A stretch of DNA of 64,000 bases from Rachicladosporium sp. CCFEE 5018 (taxonomy: Eukaryota > Ascomycota > Dothideomycetes > Cladosporiales > Cladosporiaceae). The translations under genes were made by a program, and so were the position numbers. Below are positions 20,797-31,630 of this stretch, piece by piece; position 1 is the first letter of the stretch; every line of letters starts with the position of its first letter. Where the stretch lies: the NCBI GenBank assembly GCA_002077045.2, contig KZ111197.1, positions 1 through 64,000 of the forward strand, in the 5' to 3' direction. Below the pieces are notes generated by a model, which saw only the letters and a program-made list of their open reading frames with translations, had not been told where the DNA came from and ran no database searches.

Positions 20797-21695
20797 CTAA
20801 CTTCGCAGCGAGTGCTTCGACATCACGTACTCGTCCTTTACACGCCTCTGGCTCTCATTGTCAATGAAGCTGCCGCGACTCCGCGTGCTTCGCTTGCGGC
20901 CAAAGTACGAGCTCTTTGTGTTTCTGCTCTCATCTTTCCCAACGCTGCCACCGACGCAGAAGAGTACCGTGGAGATGAGGAAGCAGGCCATGGCTGCCCA
21001 GGTGAAGCCGAAGGCGTATGTGCCGAGGTGGGCGTCTTGGCCGGCAGCGCGGAAGTTGTTGCGGCCGATGACTGTCCAGGCGCTGGGAGGTTGTCAGTCG
21101 TTGAGCAAGAGCAAATGCATGGTGTGGACTCACGTCATCAGGGCTGCAGTCAACGTCTGGAAGAAGAACGCGATCGCGGTGTTCAGGCCAGTCAAGTATG
21201 CGCCAAGTCTGGTGCAGATGGCCAGCACACTGGTGAAGAACGCGATGACTGCGAAGAATAGCGCGACGAGATAGAACGCGAACATGAATCGGCTGAGGTA
21301 GAAGAACTTCTTCGTCCCGATGAAAGTCTCTGGTACGTTGTTCTCGGTGCCGAAGTTCCTCGGAGGATCGAATGGCAATGCTGGCACCACATTCCCGCAG
21401 TTCGCGTTGTTGCCATTCTCCGCACCACAGATCGCGAAAAAGGTCCATCGCGATGGATTGCGCACCATGCCGCTGCCACCGGATATGCCATTTGTTGTCG
21501 ACTCTAGGAAGTAGACATGTTGTAATGGGGTGCTAGTCGAAACACCGGACAGGATGGTCAGAAATTGGAGGACGATGCCACCGGCGAGGACGATGAGGGC
21601 TATGAGGCCAAGGACGGAACCTATGTAAGAGTATTAGTGGTGCTCGTTGCTGCCGCTTAGAGCATCGTTAGCTACGCACGGGATATGGCGACCAT
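20797..21695 (-). CDS. SUR7/PalI-family four-helix plasma membrane protein
   Basis: Exons are 21680..21695 (16 nt), 21134..21620 and 20797..21082 (minus strand), all joined in phase, giving 262 aa. The first exon is a micro-exon ending at GTGCGT. Exon 2 supplies the first helix (VLGLIALIVLAGGIVLQFL), an extracellular loop with a Trp and cysteines (RWTFFAICG...CG), and helices 2 and 3 (FMFAFYLVALFFAVIAFF; AFFFQTLTAAL). Exon 3 gives helix 4 (MACFLISTVLFCVGG) and a basic C-tail. Topology, the W...C...C loop and length match SUR7 proteins of eisosomes, which organise fungal plasma-membrane domains. Localisation is inferred from the family. Confidence 0.85.
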
Positions 21696-23111
21696 TGTTG
21701 CTGCGTGATGCCACCAGCACTGGGGATGAGCGGATGCCTGCGCATAGTCATATTAGCTACTCTGCTGTTTGCAGTGCATGTGGTCGTAGGTTGCGCTTAC
21801 CTGTGGAACACACGAAATACCTATACCAGTCGCAACAGCAGATCACGTTTCAGATTCAGTCGAGGATAGATGGATGCAGACGGGCGATCATTTGAGGAGC
21901 TGCCGAGAGTGACGTTGGCCGCGCTTGGACTGGGTCTGGGTGTCGAAAGCTTGCGCACCGCGGTATTATGGTGTGAGCCGTGACGTAGCACCACAGAAAA
22001 GCCAATCGTGTCGCTTTGTCTCCGCGGACGCCCAGGTAATGTTGTGATTTACCGGACCGGCGCGGTTTCGACGGCCTGCTCGTCCTCGGTGCTTTCACCA
22101 CGGTCTTGGTTGTGGGGACTGCCAGGCCGTTGTCAGCAGTGTCTGGCGCAAAGAGATGTTCGTGGATCGCACTTGCCCGGCGACGTCATTAATGATGGGA
22201 GCTGCATGCCTCCCGCGCTCCTGCCGAGCAACCTGGCAACCGATCATTCCAAGACGATCCACATTTTATTGTCCGACCTGTGATCCTGACTCCCTGATAC
22301 CACGCACGTGAGTCGGCAAGCACACTTTGCAGCAGTGATCTGACTATCGCCGGACGGGTCCCCTTGGGTGGACACTGCAGCAGTAGCCAGCGACTAGCAT
22401 ACTTCTGAGGCCCTACGACGACACTTGCTACGGCGCAGCGATCGATATGAACGCGCCTGGCATCTCATGGCGTCCGACTCTTCAACAAGTCGACTACGGT
22501 GTTCTCCCCGATGGTCGACGAAACACTGTGGGCACAGGAGCGCGACGCGACACCAGCGACTGACAAGACCAAGCAATCCGCCACGCAGTCGCTACGCTGG
22601 GCTGGATGCATAGCCCAACGCTCCGACAACGTCTTGCAGTGGTCATTCAGCGAATTGGACGGATCTATCTGCGGTCTCTGTGTCGATGAAGAATCGCAAC
22701 AACTCGACCCGAACGCAACCTCAGAGTGGCCTGGAGTGGGATTTGGTGCTCGCGAGTCAGTCACGATAAGATGCAATCGGACTACGAAAAAAGAACATCG
22801 ACTGTTCGTTCTGCAAGTATGTCAATTGCGTAGCATCCTGCCGCCATTAACACGCTGCGAAGGAGAGCATGAGTTCAGATCTCAGTCCATCGACTTCTCC
22901 GCGGGTTCATCTACGTTAGGTAAGCCGAGATCTCATCGGTCACTCGAAACGCCGACAGCGGCTCAGACTTTACGTTTTGCGCCTCCGTTATCGACCGGAG
23001 AAATGAATCATTCCAATGCCATAGTGGCGAGATAGCGTATTTCCAATAAACTCATGAGTATCAGAGCGAGCTTTCCTATGTCTGCTACTCTACTCCGTCC
23101 TCACTGCTGAT
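21696..23111. other. Long intergenic region upstream of MET1
   Basis: About 1.4 kb between the divergent SUR7 and MET1 genes. A plus-strand frame from an ATG at 22511 to 23035 (174 aa) matches nothing I recognise and looks compositionally like non-coding DNA. A CACGTG box sits at 22305-22310. No other supported feature. Confidence 0.4.
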
Positions 23112-23157
23112 ATACTGTGCTAACGACGTAATTATCATACTGTGCTAACGACGTAAT
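23112..23157 (+). repeat. 21-bp direct repeat abutting the MET1 start codon
   Basis: The same 21 bases (beginning ATACTGTGCTAACG, ending CGTAAT) occur at 23112-23132 and 23137-23157, a period of 25 bp. The second copy supplies the first two bases of the MET1 ATG (23156-23158). Each copy contains GCTAAC, which looks like an intron branch site, and ACGACGTAAT, which looks like a bZIP half-site. The likely origin is a recent tandem duplication in the leader. Confidence 0.9.
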
Positions 23158-24872
23158 GTCGCCTGCGCTTCTGACTGCGGTCGACTCGACATCTCATGTG
23201 CACCTCATCATTGGATCAGGCACACTCGCTGGCGCCAGATGTATCAAGTCGCTGGAAGTAGGGGCAGTGCCTATACTTATCGCCCCGGACGATGACAACA
23301 TACATTACACGCTCGCGAAGAAGGTGGAAGAGCATAAGTTGCATTGGGTCCGGAGATCGTTCGAAGACGACGACGTCAGGACACTCGGTCGAGACGAAAT
23401 AGATGGGGTGGTTGACGCGGTGTTTGTCACGTCTGGAGGCAAAACTGCCCAGGCTACACGCATCTCTACGTTGTGCAGGAGACTGCGGATACCGGTGAAC
23501 GTAGCGGATGCACCAAGTCTGTGCACGTTCACACTGCTGTCTACGCATACTTCTGGGCCACTCCAGATCGGCGTCACCACCTCGGGCAAGGGTTGTAAGC
23601 TAGCCTCACGCATTCGGCGAGAGATTGCCGCGTCGATACCGTCCGAGCTGGGCTCGGCTGTCGACCGCCTGGGCATTGTCCGAAGGCGTATATGGGAGGA
23701 GGACCACGCTGCAGATCTGTCACCAGATCACGATGCGGAAGATGAGGGGGCAGGGCAGACAGCGCAGTTCAACAAGCTTGTCACGCCCACAGACCTCGAG
23801 GCTGCGAAGGCCAGACGTATGAGATGGCTAGCACAGGTGTGCGAATACTGGCCGTTGAAGAGACTAGCAGCGATCACGGACGCAGACGTTGAGCAGCTCT
23901 TTGCGACATACACACAGGGATCGAGCACAGGACAAGACGGACATCTCATCAATCCCGCGACGTTAGATGCGCGCGCGCAGCAGGGTCATATTATTCTTGC
24001 CGGATCAGGCCCGGGACACCCTGATCTGCTTACCACTGCCACGCTGAAGGCGATTCGAACCGCAGACATCATACTGGCAGACAAGCTAGTGCCTGCAGGT
24101 GTCCTCGAGCTAGTACCCCGAAGGACCCCAGTCGAGATCGCGAAGAAGTTCCCTGGCAACGCTGAGCAAGCCCAGGAGGAGTTTCTGCAGCTCGGCCTGC
24201 AAGCAGTGAAAGCCGGCAAGACTGTCCTTCGATTGAAGCAAGGCGAGCGATCCGTACCTCTACGGCCGCGGAGCTGAGGAATTCGCTTTCTTTCGCAAGC
24301 ATGGCTACATCGCAACGGTCCTGCCTGGCATAACGAGCTCACTGAGCGCACCTCTCTTTGCACGGATACCAGTCACGCACCGAGCAGTCAGCGATCAGGT
24401 GCTAGTCTGCACGGGTACAGGTCGTAAAGGAGCTGCTCCCAGTCCGCCTGACTACCTTCCCAACCAGACCGTGGTGTTTCTCATGGCTCTGCACAGGCTC
24501 ACAGCACTCCGCGATAGTCTGCTAGAGCACAAGAGTGCACCTTGGCCCGCATCGACGCCTTGCGCTGTCATTGAGCGCGCCTCCTGCCCGGATCAGCGGG
24601 TCATTCGTTCGACACTCGAGCACGTCACCGCTGCCGTTGAAGAGGAAGGCAGCAGACCTCCAGGACTGCTGGTCGTAGGCCACGCTTGCGAAGTCCTCGA
24701 GAAGTCACCCCAGAGATGGGTAGTGGAAGAGGGTTTCACGGGGTTGGAGGAGCTGGACAGTCTTGGAGAGGGACGCAAGGGCTTAGATGCGTTGCGAGAT
24801 CGCCTCATTACGCCTGGGCTGGACGAGAGCGGCGACCCTATGCTGAATGCTAGGCATATTGTCACTGTATAG
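23156..24872 (+). CDS. MET1: Siroheme synthase (uroporphyrin-III methyltransferase / precorrin-2 dehydrogenase type), frameshifted
   Basis: The enzyme makes siroheme for sulfite and nitrite reductases. A first frame (23156..24276) covers the N-terminal Rossmann domain (HVHLIIGSGTLAGARC), a linker, and the start of the tetrapyrrole methyltransferase domain (AGSGPGHPDLLTTATLKAI near residue 281) up to VLRLKQG. There the tetranucleotide GCGA is tandemly doubled (24243-24250), which shifts the frame and gives a stop at 24276. Removing one unit restores the family's GDPYLYGRG motif. The second frame then continues uninterrupted to the TAG at 24872, through VLPGITSSLSAP and the conserved C-terminal ERASCPDQR. 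Corrected length is about 570 aa, as expected. As given, most of the methyltransferase domain is lost, so the gene is probably inactive unless the duplication is an assembly artefact. Confidence 0.9.
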
Positions 24873-25675
24873 ACACATAGAGTAGATGCTTCATTGTGAA
24901 TTTAATGACTACGCGACCTGAACTGAATCGTCGGGGCATGTCGGGCACGCTTGAGAATGAACCTTATTTTCGCATGACGAGCACAGCCAGGTCCTGACGC
25001 CACACTTGTCGAACTTCGACGCCATTGATTTTGACTTTGTCCATTGATGACACGCAGCTCCGAGACATATGATTGTCTCGCCGACGATGAAGTGTGTCGT
25101 GATCGCAAGTTGGAGGCTTTCTCTGCGATTCGAATACCGTAAGCGCCTGAGGCCAGACTTCACTCAAAGTCTTCATGCAGACACCCTCCTGCCATCCCTT
25201 CAGGACCCGCTCTTCGGCCAGGGCTCCGCTTTGACAGCATTTGAAAAGCATACACTACGAATCTGACGATCACATGCTCAGTGACGCGCCACTCGCTCTA
25301 GCAGTGAACTCTACCTCAGCCACAGCCAGTGAGCAGCTCACCTCACGCGCATTCTTCGCGCTGCTGCTGCGGTCCGCCGAACTGGTTCGTGGGACACATC
25401 TTGAGCTAGGATGCGGCGAGAGCCTAGACGAACAAGATCCAAATGGCATACGTGACCGGAATTCGTTTGTCGCCCCGCTATGGCATGACGCAGTGCTTGT
25501 TGTGGGCATGAGGTAGGGAAGGAGGGATGGTGCATATACAGCGCTGCTGCTGTGCAAAGATAACTGGCTTACCTTGATTTCTATTTTCTGTCTATTGTCT
25601 TCAAATACGTCTGTCGTCTCAAGATTCTCTACTCAACCCAAACCTTTTCAAACAAACCCACAGCAAGTCGCCAGA
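24873..25675. other. Intergenic, with a possible small minus-strand zinc-ribbon frame
   Basis: About 800 bp. On the minus strand, 24909..25163, a frame ends in KCGVRTWLCSSCENKVH followed by ACPTCP, a plausible two-pair Cys ribbon. It has no clear ATG-initiated N-terminus, and a second frame upstream (MKTLSEVWPQALTVFE) is not in register. It could be a small or decayed gene. The 100 bases before 25676 are the leader of the next gene. Confidence 0.25.
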
Positions 25676-26632
25676 ATGGAGTCCGCTTCAATAGCCATCA
25701 ATAACTTCCTGTACGGCAGCAAAGACTCCTCCTCCTCCGAGCCACAAGCTCCAGTTACTGCTCTTACAAATGCATCGGCTCCAACGGAGACGATGACCTC
25801 AGTAGAGTCGTCAGCTCCTGCAGAGAAGTCGCCTCTAGCACAAACAGCGGCCAAGGCTCCTTCTGATCCTGAGCTGACGACGGTGACTAGCAAGCAAGCC
25901 GGCACAACCGATACCACCGTCGATCAGGAGGTCGCGCCAGCCGTTGAGCATGAGCACAAGACTAAGATCCACGAGGAGCGCGAGCAGAAGGTAATTGAGA
26001 AGGAGAGGCATCAGGACCATTGTGAGTATCGATCACATGACCTACTGGCGGAGCGGGCAGCAGCAGGAGTGAGATTAACGGAATGACAGACCACACCACC
26101 GTCCAGCCCCTAAAGGACAGCGAGACACTCCCCGAGAAGCACAAGACCGAGACCGAAGCCACACAGTACAAGGAGGTCGAGCACGACGACAGTGCAGCCG
26201 TCAAGGCAAAGCTCGACCAGCAACAAGCTGGCTTCAAGGACACCAAGGAGGTGAATGAAGTTGAGCAGAAGGTCAAGGAGAAGACGGTTGAGGGCGAGCA
26301 CGTGCACCACCACCTGCACGAGACCATCCAGCCGGTGATCGAGAAGGGTATGTGACGGTTCCGCTGGCTCCAAATCCCCTTGTCGCGTTCGCTGACCTTG
26401 TTATCCAGACGTCGTGGAGAAGGAGGTAGTTCACAAGGTCATCCCCATCAAGGAGAAGCACCACGAGGTCTCCGAGGACCACGGCGTGACGACCAACAAG
26501 CCCATGTCTGTGGACGACTTCAAGGGCAAGCTCAGCGGCGAGGCGGTCGAGACGAAGGTTGTGCATGATGGGACGCCCGCGGTGGACATCAAGGATACCA
26601 AGGACGGAAAGCATGTGGAGAAGTCGACATGA
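25676..26632 (+). CDS. Hydrophilic His/Glu/Lys-rich fungal protein (allergen-like, stress type)
   Basis: Exons are 25676..26021, 26090..26347 and 26409..26632, joined in phase 1 at both introns (GTGAGT...ACAG; GTATGT...CCAG), giving 275 aa. It has no signal peptide or membrane segment and almost no cysteine. After a Ser/Ala/Thr-rich N-terminus (~90 residues) the sequence repeats a motif: HQDHYHTTVQPL at the first junction, HHHLHETIQPVIEK before the second, then HKVIPIKEKHHEV. Charged E/K/H-rich linkers separate the copies. Such proteins are widespread in filamentous ascomycetes, often annotated only as allergen, and resemble LEA-like stress proteins. The name is by pattern; function is unknown. 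Confidence 0.75.
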
Positions 26633-27014
26633 GCGATGCCAGGTATGAGAGAGGGTGACCATGTGTAGCAGCTACGCGCACGGGCTCAAAATGTACAATA
26701 GCTTTGGATCAGTCCAACGACAGGCCAACTGCGTCAAAGGACAAGACACTGGCTCATCTCATCAGCCTCGGTACTACCGGTTTGCTTCGGCAAACCCCGG
26801 TGTGGACAGATCCGCCTCCACCTGCACTGTCCTCTCCGATCGTGCGCTCGCGGTCGGTCCCGCCTCACTTGTAGCGATCTGACTTAGAACGCTACTCATT
26901 CGCTACTTTGCTCCTGCTGCTTTGTAGCACCACCGATCCTTCGACCGACAAACATTACAACAAATACAGAAAAAAGTCATGGGGACCTCAATGTCGAATG
27001 AGGTGGTCTCGTGA

Positions 27015-27617
27015 GTGCCAGCCATAGCGAACGCGCGCGGACTGTTTGCTGACCAAATTCATACATACTTCGAGCAAGGAACACTGTCAGACACTCAGTT
27101 CAAAATCGGCTCGCGGACGCTCTTTGCGCATCGCTGCAAACTCTGCGAGAGGTCGGCGTACTTTTGCAAGCTGCTACTGCGCGCCTTCGCAGTGCGTGAA
27201 CCTACAATGAAGCCGCAGACAATCTCATGCTGACTCACTGGCGCCAGGAAAAGAGTCAGGCTGTCGTTGGGATCGACGACGATGATTCGGAACGGGTTGT
27301 GGCGACGATTCGCTACATTTACGGGCTCGAGTACTCCTCCAAGAACGACAAGAACGAGGACAATTTGGAACAGAGTCTTATTATGCCGCACGCACGTATG
27401 TATATTGTGCCCGAGAAGTACGGCATGCTGGATCAGAGAGGGACTGTCTACCGAAATATCCAGTTGTGCTCCGGTGCACGGCAGCTTGGAGCTGTGTCCG
27501 TCACCGCGCACGTTGACGCTGCGATTCGCTTGGTATGATCAAGCACTCCTCGGACTGACGAGCCGCTGCGCTGATCAATGGCTCGAATCTGTGCTGGCCA
27601 TCTACATTTATGGGTGA
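27015..27617 (+). pseudogene. BTB/POZ-domain gene, start unclear and frame probably broken
   Basis: The BTB core is clear: GTLSDTQFKIGSRTLFAHRC then a leucine-rich helix, a 56-nt intron at 27192..27247 (GTGCGT...CCAG), then VVGIDDDDSERVVATIRYIYG. That is the usual order up to the helix bearing the YIYG signature. Downstream, IVPEKYGM matches the next BTB helix, but the frame stops at 27536-27538 right after AIRLV. A one-base shift gives YDQALLGL and a further ~25 codons to 27617. At the 5' end an ATG at 26979 with a GTGAGT donor at 27011 does not join in phase with the BTB frame. BTB proteins often recruit Cul3 ligases; here function is doubtful. Region 26633-27014 holds no other gene. Confidence 0.55.
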
Positions 27618-27998
27618 AGGGCTTGTCTCCAGCCCGCTTCCAGGCTCTACTGGCAGCCACAGCCGATCTATCGACCGCCACGTTGATGGGCTTGAGTCGT
27701 TCGTTTGGCCAAACAGTCAGAACCTACGAGTGCGACAAGTGAGCTCATTTTCGAGCATCCAAGGACGTTGCGAATCCAGTCACCGTTCCAGGACCAGTGA
27801 GTTGTCTAGCTCTGTAGGCTGAAGTACGCGCACGAGGTCAGCAACTCTCGCAATTGCTAAGCACAGCGCCATGTAAACGGACCACGACCAGCTTCAAGAT
27901 ATCATTGGCTGTCACTAATTCGATGCTGCTTCGCGGGTCGTCACTTCACACTACCTATCTACTCTCGTGCGACCGATCGTAAACTGCAGAGCATTCAT
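27618..27998. other. Intergenic, no gene seen
   Basis: A 380-bp stretch between the BTB remnant and the 3' end of the GPI-protein gene. I see nothing supportable. Confidence 0.5.
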
Positions 27999-28846
27999 TT
28001 AAAATCCCACCACCGCCACCACACATGCAACGACGATCCCGAACACCCCGCCGACCGCATTCTTCACGGCTACACCCGAGACTGTCGCAGCCGTAGCCGC
28101 GGCCGGTGTCACAGTAGACTCTCCACCTCCCACGAACACCGTTCTCGTGGCTGGCGTCGTGGTCTCTGCTGTGGGAGAATTCGCCTGCTCAGTCACCGTA
28201 GTAACACTCGGACGCGCAACAGACGTCGCAGTCGAAGTCTCTCCAGTCGACGTCTCCACTGGCGCAGCCGCAGTGGTATAAGGCCTGGTGGATGTCGTCG
28301 CAACGATATCTCCTCCCCCGGACCCAGAGCCATTGCAAAGCGACCCATTTGGGCAGCACCCCCAGCTCCCGTCTGATCTGGTGACACAATACTTGCCGGA
28401 TCGGCAGCTCTCTCCCGTACTCGCACAGCACTGCGAACTGAGCAGCATGCAGTAAGTGGGTCCGCACTCGGTTTCCCCAGACGGGCAAGAATAGCTCAAG
28501 CTTGTCGACGTTGGGCGGTAAGTAGAGGTAGTGCTGGTTTCATAGTCGGTTTGAGTTGCGATGACATTGCCAGGTGGGTAATCATAGCAGGCCCAGGGGC
28601 CCACAACGGGACTGAGGGGTTGGTAACAGCCTTGGAGGCCTACATCAGGGCACTAAAGAGGAGCGTCAGACGCGTTCCCAGGGAAGTTCTATAGCAGACG
28701 AATTCTGGGAGACTTACGCAGCCACACTCTGAGAAATAGCCCTGGCCGACAGGGCAGGTTTGGCGCTTGACAAATTCAGGTCGGTCAAGGAGTTGGTTGG
28801 AAAGGACAAGGACAGGAAATGCTACGAGAGAAATCATGAGGAGCAT
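27999..28846 (-). CDS. GPI-anchored cysteine-rich secreted protein
   Basis: Exons are 28718..28846 and 27999..28652 (minus strand), joined in phase 0 across a 65-nt intron (GTAAGT...TTTAG); 260 aa. It has an N-terminal signal peptide (MLLMISLVAFPVLVLS), then a Cys-rich region of ~130 residues with about twenty cysteines in two blocks. The blocks are TCPVGQGYFSECGC...GCYQ and SCPSGETECGPTYC...CCASTGESC...CCPNG. A long Ser/Thr/Ala stalk follows, with a hydrophobic C-terminus (VFGIVVACVVAVVGF) predicting a GPI anchor. The CCASTGESC/CCPNG pattern is common in fungal surface proteins of unknown role. It is unrelated in cysteine pattern to the other GPI protein near 17 kb. Confidence 0.8.
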
Positions 28847-29436
28847 TGTCGCTGTCGGATGCGAGTAGCTAGCGAAGAAATCGCTGGGCGTATGCAAGTG
28901 GCTGTCATTAACGTACACTTGAATCGTTATGCGCGGGATTGTATCGGCAGCACAATATGAACATGTGTGCTATTGCTCAATCCGTCCGCACGCCAACGAA
29001 GAAGGCGTTCTCCAAGCCACCACCGCTAAGCGCGTAGCTTCGCCAAACCAAACACAAAGTGCCTAGGGACAGCCTAGACCTAAGCTGTGCGGGGATGCTA
29101 CAGAGACGCAGAGTTCAAGCCACACAGAGCAGGTACAGCATCGCCCGAGGCTTTGAAAGAGTCGCTGCACCGACAGCCTTGCATGCAACTGCGATCTAAT
29201 AGTGGACACAAAGCTCCCCAGACATGGGACATGCACGCGTGTCGCAACGGACCACGGCGCCCCCAAGCATTACTTGGCCTGATGCCATATCCAGTAGACC
29301 TTGCAGCAACCCGTAAAGCAGTGCGCTGGTCTTATTACTTAAGACCATGATCTGCCTGCCAAAGTATTGGGGCTCTATGGACGCGCAGCAGCGCTACTCC
29401 CCCACTGTCTGCGTTCGGCAGATGTGAAGTCATGAG
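28847..29436. other. Intergenic, no gene seen
   Basis: This 590-bp region upstream of the GPI-protein gene has no recognisable coding or RNA gene; short frames on both strands look random. Confidence 0.5.
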
Positions 29437-29685
29437 TCATGTTCCCTCCTTCCAGGGTGTCAACTCTGCCTTGGTGCTGTCGATCATCGTGAAATACAAG
29501 CCACTCGCGGCGGCATAGATGCGGCCAGAATCAAGGCAGTCGTGGACTTTGATCTGCAATGTACCACCCTGAACATGTAGTTGCAGATCTAAGCTGGACA
29601 GAAAGGTGCTAATGAACATTCCGTCGATGTCGAGTAGGTTTACTTTGCGTCTGGAGTCTTTGCCTATGGCGTTGGTGTTGACCAC
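29437..29685 (-). pseudogene. Degraded partial copy of the adjacent GH64 glucanase
   Basis: Directly beyond the stop of the intact GH64 gene, and overlapping its last ~20 bases in another frame, lies an ~80-codon frame. Its translation resembles residues ~80-140 of that protein: GKDSRRKVNLLDIDGMFIS against GKNSKNNVIFLKPDGTFTS, then QGGTLQIKVHDCLDSGRIYA against QGSTLQITLPDYLDSGRIYL. It has no start, signal peptide or catalytic part. It is best read as a relic of a tandem duplication that lost most of one copy. Confidence 0.75.
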
Positions 29686-30926
29686 CCGCCGACTATTGGA
29701 GTCAACTTCTTCGGCCCATTCGTATCCACCAACATCCCGCTCTGCTGCACGCCGCCGGTAGTACTCACATCGTCGTAGGCGAACGCATAACCCTTCCTAT
29801 CAATCTCAGCAGCATGCACAGCTCGAGCGTAGAAGTTGCCCACGAAGTGCATATAGTACTTTCCAAGACCAACTCCGGGCTGCACGTTCCCGCCTGCGAT
29901 CAATAGTGTAGCCCGATTGAACGCTGCGCATAGACGAGCCCTAACGGCCTTGTGCACATGGCTCTCGCCCGCTGGGGGAAGCGCGAAGACACCGCTGTCG
30001 CAGCCGAAGATGTCGCTTGCGGTGGGCTTGCCGTAGCTGATCTCATCGCGATCGCACGTCAGCCGTCCACTGATAATACGGCAGGTGACTTTGCCATTGA
30101 TGCTATGGGTGTCGATCGTAAGGGTGTTGGAAGTGTAGTGACTCCAGACTTGGTTGACACAGTCGTTCCAGTATTTCTCGAACCCTGCAGGGTGGTGGAT
30201 CGGAGCGACGACGCGGAGAGCCTTACCTGTGGAGTCGACTTGACAGAGGCTCGACCAGGGCCTGCCATCTTTGGCGGACTGTGCTTTCATGGCCGAGCAG
30301 ACGGACGCGATCGCACCGGCTTTAGAACTTTTGATTGTTGCGGTAGTGCCATCGCATTTGAGCAGGGACATCCCTGAGGGTAGACCGACGAAGTCAACGA
30401 AGGTGAGATCGGCGAAAGTCCCTTTGCTACTGCTAGTGAACTCCACGAGGCCCCACTGCACTGCTGCATCCGGGTCGGTGGGATCTGTGAAAGATGCCTG
30501 CGTGTTGCCGGAGAAGTGTAAGTCGCCCGCAGCGAGATAGATGCGACCAGAATCGAGGTAATCTGGGAGCGTGATCTGGAGTGTACTACCTTGAGCGGGT
30601 AGTCGCAGAGCCACTCCAGAGGTGAAGATCGATGTGAAGGTCCCATCGGGTTTGAGGAAGATTACGTTGTTCTTGGAGTTTTTGCCAGTAACGTAGGAGT
30701 TGACTGTGCCCGGATAGTGGTTGACGATCTCGAGTGCAAGAGGCGGATTGCGGAGACCGTTCAGGGCAGCGAGGACGCTGAGACCGAGGGTCTCGTTGTA
30801 AATGCTTGGCGGAGGATCAGGCCGGACTGTAAGCTCGTCTGGCTGGACGACAGTCACTGGCGCAGATAAGCCTTTGCCAGAGAAAGAAGCGAACGCAACT
30901 AGCGAGAGGGCAAGAGATCGCCGCAT
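29664..30926 (-). CDS. GH64 family endo-beta-1,3-glucanase, secreted
   Basis: Single exon, 420 aa, with a signal peptide (MRRSLALSLVAFASFSGKGLSA). The protein has the two-part GH64 architecture. An N-terminal beta-sandwich includes NVIFLKPDGTFTSIF and LPDYLDSGRIYLAAGDLHF, and FADLTFVDFVG with QWGLVEFT marks the segment holding the catalytic acids of the family. The C-terminal part has FEKYWNDCVNQVWSHY and a late KYYMHFVGNFYARAVHA. GH64 enzymes release laminaripentaose-type products from beta-1,3-glucan, acting on the fungus's own wall or on other fungi. Catalytic residues are assigned by family position only. A relic duplicate sits immediately downstream. Confidence 0.85.
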   Translation of the reverse strand: MRRSLALSLVAFASFSGKGLSAPVTVVQPDELTVRPDPPPSIYNETLGLSVLAALNGLRNPPLALEIVNHYPGTVNSYVTGKNSKNNVIFLKPDGTFTSIFTSGVALRLPAQGSTLQITLPDYLDSGRIYLAAGDLHFSGNTQASFTDPTDPDAAVQWGLVEFTSSSKGTFADLTFVDFVGLPSGMSLLKCDGTTATIKSSKAGAIASVCSAMKAQSAKDGRPWSSLCQVDSTGKALRVVAPIHHPAGFEKYWNDCVNQVWSHYTSNTLTIDTHSINGKVTCRIISGRLTCDRDEISYGKPTASDIFGCDSGVFALPPAGESHVHKAVRARLCAAFNRATLLIAGGNVQPGVGLGKYYMHFVGNFYARAVHAAEIDRKGYAFAYDDVSTTGGVQQSGMLVDTNGPKKLTPIVGGWSTPTP

Positions 30927-31630
30927 CCCACAGATGTCTCTAATGTATTGGATGGTCTTTGTTGGATTGGGTGGTATGTGCTGTATTGAACTGACTTGGA
31001 TGTATCGAGCAATCTTGAATGTATGGTTTAATCTTTATATCTTAGGTAGTCTTGATCATATCAGGATGTTTGCGGTACTAGAAGGAGAGTGTAACGAGCA
31101 GCTAACAAAAACAGAAATTTTTTAACGTGAAGGGAAGAATAAGTGAGTGCGATGCTGTAAGTTGACTGTGCTAGTATGGTAAGTCATTGTAAGCAGGAGG
31201 CTGGTACCACTCCCACTTTATACATCGCAACATGCAGGCCTGCTTTCAGGTTCGGCGGTTCGCAGTGTTTCCCTCATCGTTTGCCGGGACTGGAGGAGTC
31301 AGGGTCTGCGCCTGGGCGTGGCAGGCTTGAACGAAGCATTCGTTGGGACCAAGCGCTACACAGCTTTCGAGAGATCATTCTAGGTGCCTCGTCGAGCACG
31401 GACAGTCGCTCTCGGAAGGTCCAGGTGGCAGCTGGCTCACGAGATCACTGTGTGGGAGCCAGCGCTGACGACTGGCATTGAGGACGTAAGTGTCTTTCTG
31501 GCAGTCCGAAAGATTTTGAAATCTCGTAACTCTGGCGACCTGAGGCGACGCCGTTATCCAAAGTTCTAGTCGATCCTCCGTTCGGGCCAATTACCTTCGT
31601 GAGTGACCACAAATATGCTTTCTGACCATA
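30927..31630. other. Intergenic, no gene seen
   Basis: This 700-bp region contains the AT-rich promoter of the GH64 gene (about 30930-31140) and the 3' flank of HOM2. No gene is seen. Confidence 0.5.

Noticed and set aside
22511..23035. 174-aa open frame upstream of MET1
   Set aside because: No recognisable motifs, composition like non-coding DNA, and no convincing leader; left as an intergenic note.
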